DNA from: G039029935 sp039029935
GTDB lineage: Bacteria > Chloroflexota > Anaerolineae > Caldilineales > Caldilineaceae
NCBI GenBank assembly: GCA_039029935.1
Contig: JBCCFC010000128.1
Coordinates: 1 to 16,352 of the forward strand
Length of the DNA: 16,352 nt
Direction: 5' to 3'
Shown piece by piece: positions 14,153 to 16,352 of the stretch. Position numbers and translations under genes: made by a program. Every line of letters starts with the position of its first letter. Positions within the stretch are counted from its first letter, which is position 1. A model generated the notes under the pieces. It saw nothing but the letters and a program-made list of their open reading frames with translations. It was not told the origin of the DNA and did no database searches.

Positions 14153-15151
14153 ATGCTGTCATATATTGTGGGTAGACTCTTGATGTTGATCCCGCTCCTC
14201 TTTCTCATCTCCATTGTGATTTTTGCCATCATCCAACTGCCACCCGGCGACTATCTGACGACCTATATTGCCAACTTGGAGGCATCGGGCGTCCGTGTGA
14301 CCGAGGCCGAAGCCGAGGCACTCAAACGGCAGTATGGTCTGGGGTTGCCGATCTATCAGCAGTACTTTCGCTGGATATCCAACATTGTGCTCGAAGGCGA
14401 CTTTGGTCGTTCTTTTAGCTGGAACAAGCCTGTCAGCGAAATTCTCTATGAGCGCGTCCCACTGACAATGGGGATTTCACTGGCGACGACGGTCTTCATC
14501 TTTCTGGTCTCCATTCCGATTGGCATCTATTCGGCCACACACAAATATTCATTTTTTGACTACTTCTTCACCTTTATCGGCTTCATCGGTCTATCTGTGC
14601 CCGGCTTTCTACTGGCACTGGTGTTGATGTGGGTTGTCTTCTCAACCTTTGATGTTTCGGTTGGCGGTCTCTTCTCATCAGAATATATTGACGCACCTTG
14701 GAGTTTGGCACGAGTCATGGACATGCTCAAACGCATCTGGTTCCCCATTGTCATCATCGGCATGTCTGGGACGGCGGGCTTAATCCGCGTGATGCGCGGC
14801 AACCTGCTCGATGAGTTGCCAAAGCAATATGTGGTGACAGCACGCGCCAAGGGTGTGCCAGAGCAGGCAGTTCTCTACCGCTATCCAGTACGTATCGCCG
14901 TCAATCCCATTATTAGCACGATTGGCTGGATTCTGCCGTCAATTGTAGGGGGCGAAGTACTGGTGTCGATTGTCCTCAATTTGCAAACAACCGGACCTGT
15001 GCTGCTACAGGCGGTCCTCTTTCAGGACATGTATCTGGCGGGGAGCATTGCCTTGATTTTAAGCATGTTGACCATCTTCGGCACATTGATTGCGGATATT
15101 CTGCTGGTGTGGCTGGACCCACGCATCCGCTTTGGGGGAGTCGGCGCATGA
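14153..15151 (+). CDS. ABC transporter permease, DppB/OppB type
   Basis: A 332-residue inner-membrane permease with about six helices. The N-terminal pattern MLSYIVGRLLMLIPLLFLISIVIFAIIQLPPGD is the DppB/OppB hallmark. The cytoplasmic coupling (EAA) loop is visible as DELPKQYVVTARAKGVPEQAVLYRYPVR. The in-frame codons upstream to 14066 would be translated from the intergenic hairpin, so ATG 14153 is preferred, with AAAGG about 10 bases upstream. It forms the channel with the next gene, which starts by an ATGA overlap. Confidence 0.93.
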   Translation: MLSYIVGRLLMLIPLLFLISIVIFAIIQLPPGDYLTTYIANLEASGVRVTEAEAEALKRQYGLGLPIYQQYFRWISNIVLEGDFGRSFSWNKPVSEILYERVPLTMGISLATTVFIFLVSIPIGIYSATHKYSFFDYFFTFIGFIGLSVPGFLLALVLMWVVFSTFDVSVGGLFSSEYIDAPWSLARVMDMLKRIWFPIVIIGMSGTAGLIRVMRGNLLDELPKQYVVTARAKGVPEQAVLYRYPVRIAVNPIISTIGWILPSIVGGEVLVSIVLNLQTTGPVLLQAVLFQDMYLAGSIALILSMLTIFGTLIADILLVWLDPRIRFGGVGA

Positions 15152-16302
15152 CAGAGAACGAAACCAGAACAGATCAAAAAACGGCCAATCCAAGAAAGAA
15201 CCGCCAGATGACGGAGGCGGAGAAAGAACGCTACTATCAGGCAACACAATGGCAGTTGATCTGGTGGAAATTTCGCAAGCATCATCTTGCCCAAGTCGCC
15301 TTGGTTGTACTGGGGCTACTCTATCTCACCGCTATCTTTTGTGAATTTGTCAGCCCCTACACCACACAGACACGGGGCGACGGCTATCTGGATGCACCGC
15401 CCTCTAAAATCCGTATCTTTCATGAGGGGCAACTACACCGTCCCTTTATCTATGATGTCGAGTCAGCCTTGGACATGAAGACCTTTCGCATGGTCTACGA
15501 AGAACTTGACACTGAACCGATCCCTATCCAATTTTTTTCATCGGGCGAACCCTACGAAATGTGGGGACTGTTTGAGACCGACATGCATCTGTTTACCACC
15601 GAAGGTGCGCCCATTTTTCTCTTTGGCACAGACCGACTCGGACGCGATATTTTCTCGCGCACGATTTATGGGGGACGCATCTCGCTCTCGATTGGCCTAT
15701 TGGGTGTCAGTATCAGCTTCCTTCTGGGGCTAATCATTGGGGGGATCTCTGGCTACTTTGGTGGCGTTGCCGATATGCTGATTCAACGTATGATTGAGTT
15801 TATCCTCTCCATTCCCAGTATCCCGTTATGGATGGCTCTGTCAGCGGCATTGCCACAGGATTGGCCCGTCATCCAAACCTATTTCTTTATCACAATCATT
15901 CTGTCGCTGATCAGTTGGGGTGTGTTGGCGCGTGAAGTGCGCGGGAAACTGCTCTCGTTGCGCGAGGAAGATTATGTCACCTCGGCAAGGCTTGTCGGTT
16001 CCAACGAAGCCCGCATTATGTCAGTCCATCTCTTCCCCTCGTTCACCAGCCATCTCATCGTCACTCTGACGCTTATGGTGCCGGGCATGATTTTGGGCGA
16101 AACGGCTCTCAGCTTTTTGGGCTTGGGGATGCAGCCACCAGCGGTCAGTTGGGGTGTGTTACTCCAAGATGCACAGAACGTTGTCACCATCGCCCACCAT
16201 CCTTGGCAGTTGATCCCCTGTCTGTTCGTCATCGTCACCGTGTTAATGTATAACTTCCTTGGCGACGGCATGCGTGACGCGGCAGACCCTTATTCTGTAT
16301 AA
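15148..16302 (+). CDS. ABC transporter permease, DppC/OppC type, with enlarged external loop
   Basis: A 384-residue permease partner of the DppB-type protein. The N-terminus is long and charged (about 45 residues) before the first helix (HLAQVALVVLGLLYLTAIFCEFVSPY). An extended extracytoplasmic loop follows, reaching the conserved FGTDRLGRDIFSRTIYGGRISLSIG. The usual loop to GTDxLGRD is about 40 residues; here it is more than twice that, including an F-I-Y-D-V...F-F-S-S-G segment. The EAA coupling loop is REVRGKLLSLREEDYVTSARLVGSNE, and the end LYNFLGDGMRDAADP is typical. Start: ATGA overlap with GGGGGAG at 15134-15140; the earlier in-frame ATG at 15109 lies inside the preceding gene and has no ribosome site. 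Confidence 0.93.
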   Translation: MTENETRTDQKTANPRKNRQMTEAEKERYYQATQWQLIWWKFRKHHLAQVALVVLGLLYLTAIFCEFVSPYTTQTRGDGYLDAPPSKIRIFHEGQLHRPFIYDVESALDMKTFRMVYEELDTEPIPIQFFSSGEPYEMWGLFETDMHLFTTEGAPIFLFGTDRLGRDIFSRTIYGGRISLSIGLLGVSISFLLGLIIGGISGYFGGVADMLIQRMIEFILSIPSIPLWMALSAALPQDWPVIQTYFFITIILSLISWGVLAREVRGKLLSLREEDYVTSARLVGSNEARIMSVHLFPSFTSHLIVTLTLMVPGMILGETALSFLGLGMQPPAVSWGVLLQDAQNVVTIAHHPWQLIPCLFVIVTVLMYNFLGDGMRDAADPYSV

Positions 16303-16326
16303 CACTATGATATCAGGAGCTAGAAA

Positions 16327-16352
16327 ATGGGACGCGGGGGCGGGGGGGGGGG
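16327..16352 (+). CDS. Possible start of the next gene, cut by the contig end
   Basis: AGGAG at 16315-16319 lies 7 bases before ATG 16327, so a further gene of the operon, presumably the DppD-type ATPase, may begin here. Only about eight codons remain, and they read almost entirely as glycine from a G-run, so the sequence after roughly 16334 is probably not real. Confidence 0.3.

Overview
The window reads as a bacterial contig with every recognisable gene on the + strand. It contains no rRNA, tRNA, transposase or phage gene that I can recognise. The style suggests a Chloroflexota-type (Caldilineales-like) or cyanobacterium-like genome: NACHT/STAND NTPases with pentapeptide repeats and glycine-rich membrane repeats, intergenic heptamer/octamer short tandem repeats, and family-5 lipoprotein transport systems. 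The taxonomy is inference, because no marker gene is present.

Region 1 (1-4141) holds most of a branched-chain-amino-acid-type (Liv/HAAT) ABC importer. A Tat-type lipoprotein binding protein is followed, across a heptamer-repeat hairpin, by the permeases livH and livM and the ATPase livG. The genes livH-livM-livG are joined by stop/start overlaps. The second ATPase, livF, lies 5.7 kb downstream at 9876-10562.

Region 2 (4142-9875) sits between livG and livF, which normally adjoin. It carries two visibly AT-richer genes. The first is a 1265-residue membrane-associated protein with two separate P-loop NTPase modules: an N-terminal STAND-like NTPase with pentapeptide repeats, fused to a complete NACHT module ending in glycine-rich membrane repeats. 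The second is an AAA-ATPase-like/PD-(D/E)XK nuclease-family protein with its own likely promoter. Between them are a 63-bp-period tandem duplication and a heptamer array. The block looks like an accessory insertion, possibly defence or signalling, in a housekeeping transport operon. It is the most interesting part of the window.

Region 3 (10563-11814) is a 481-bp hairpin-rich non-coding stretch with an 18-bp perfect inverted repeat. It also contains a good sigma-70-like promoter driving a phytanoyl-CoA-dioxygenase (PhyH) family Fe(II)/2-oxoglutarate oxygenase.

Region 4 (11815-16352) is a second ABC importer of the dipeptide/oligopeptide (family 5) type: a lipoprotein binding protein, a DppB-type permease and a DppC-type permease with an enlarged external loop. 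The cognate ATPase genes would follow, but the contig stops a few codons into the next possible ORF in a poly-G run that is probably a sequencing artefact.

A recurring theme is that the gaps hold arrays of 7- or 8-bp units, several of them folding into long imperfect hairpins. The unit sequence differs from gap to gap while the architecture stays the same.
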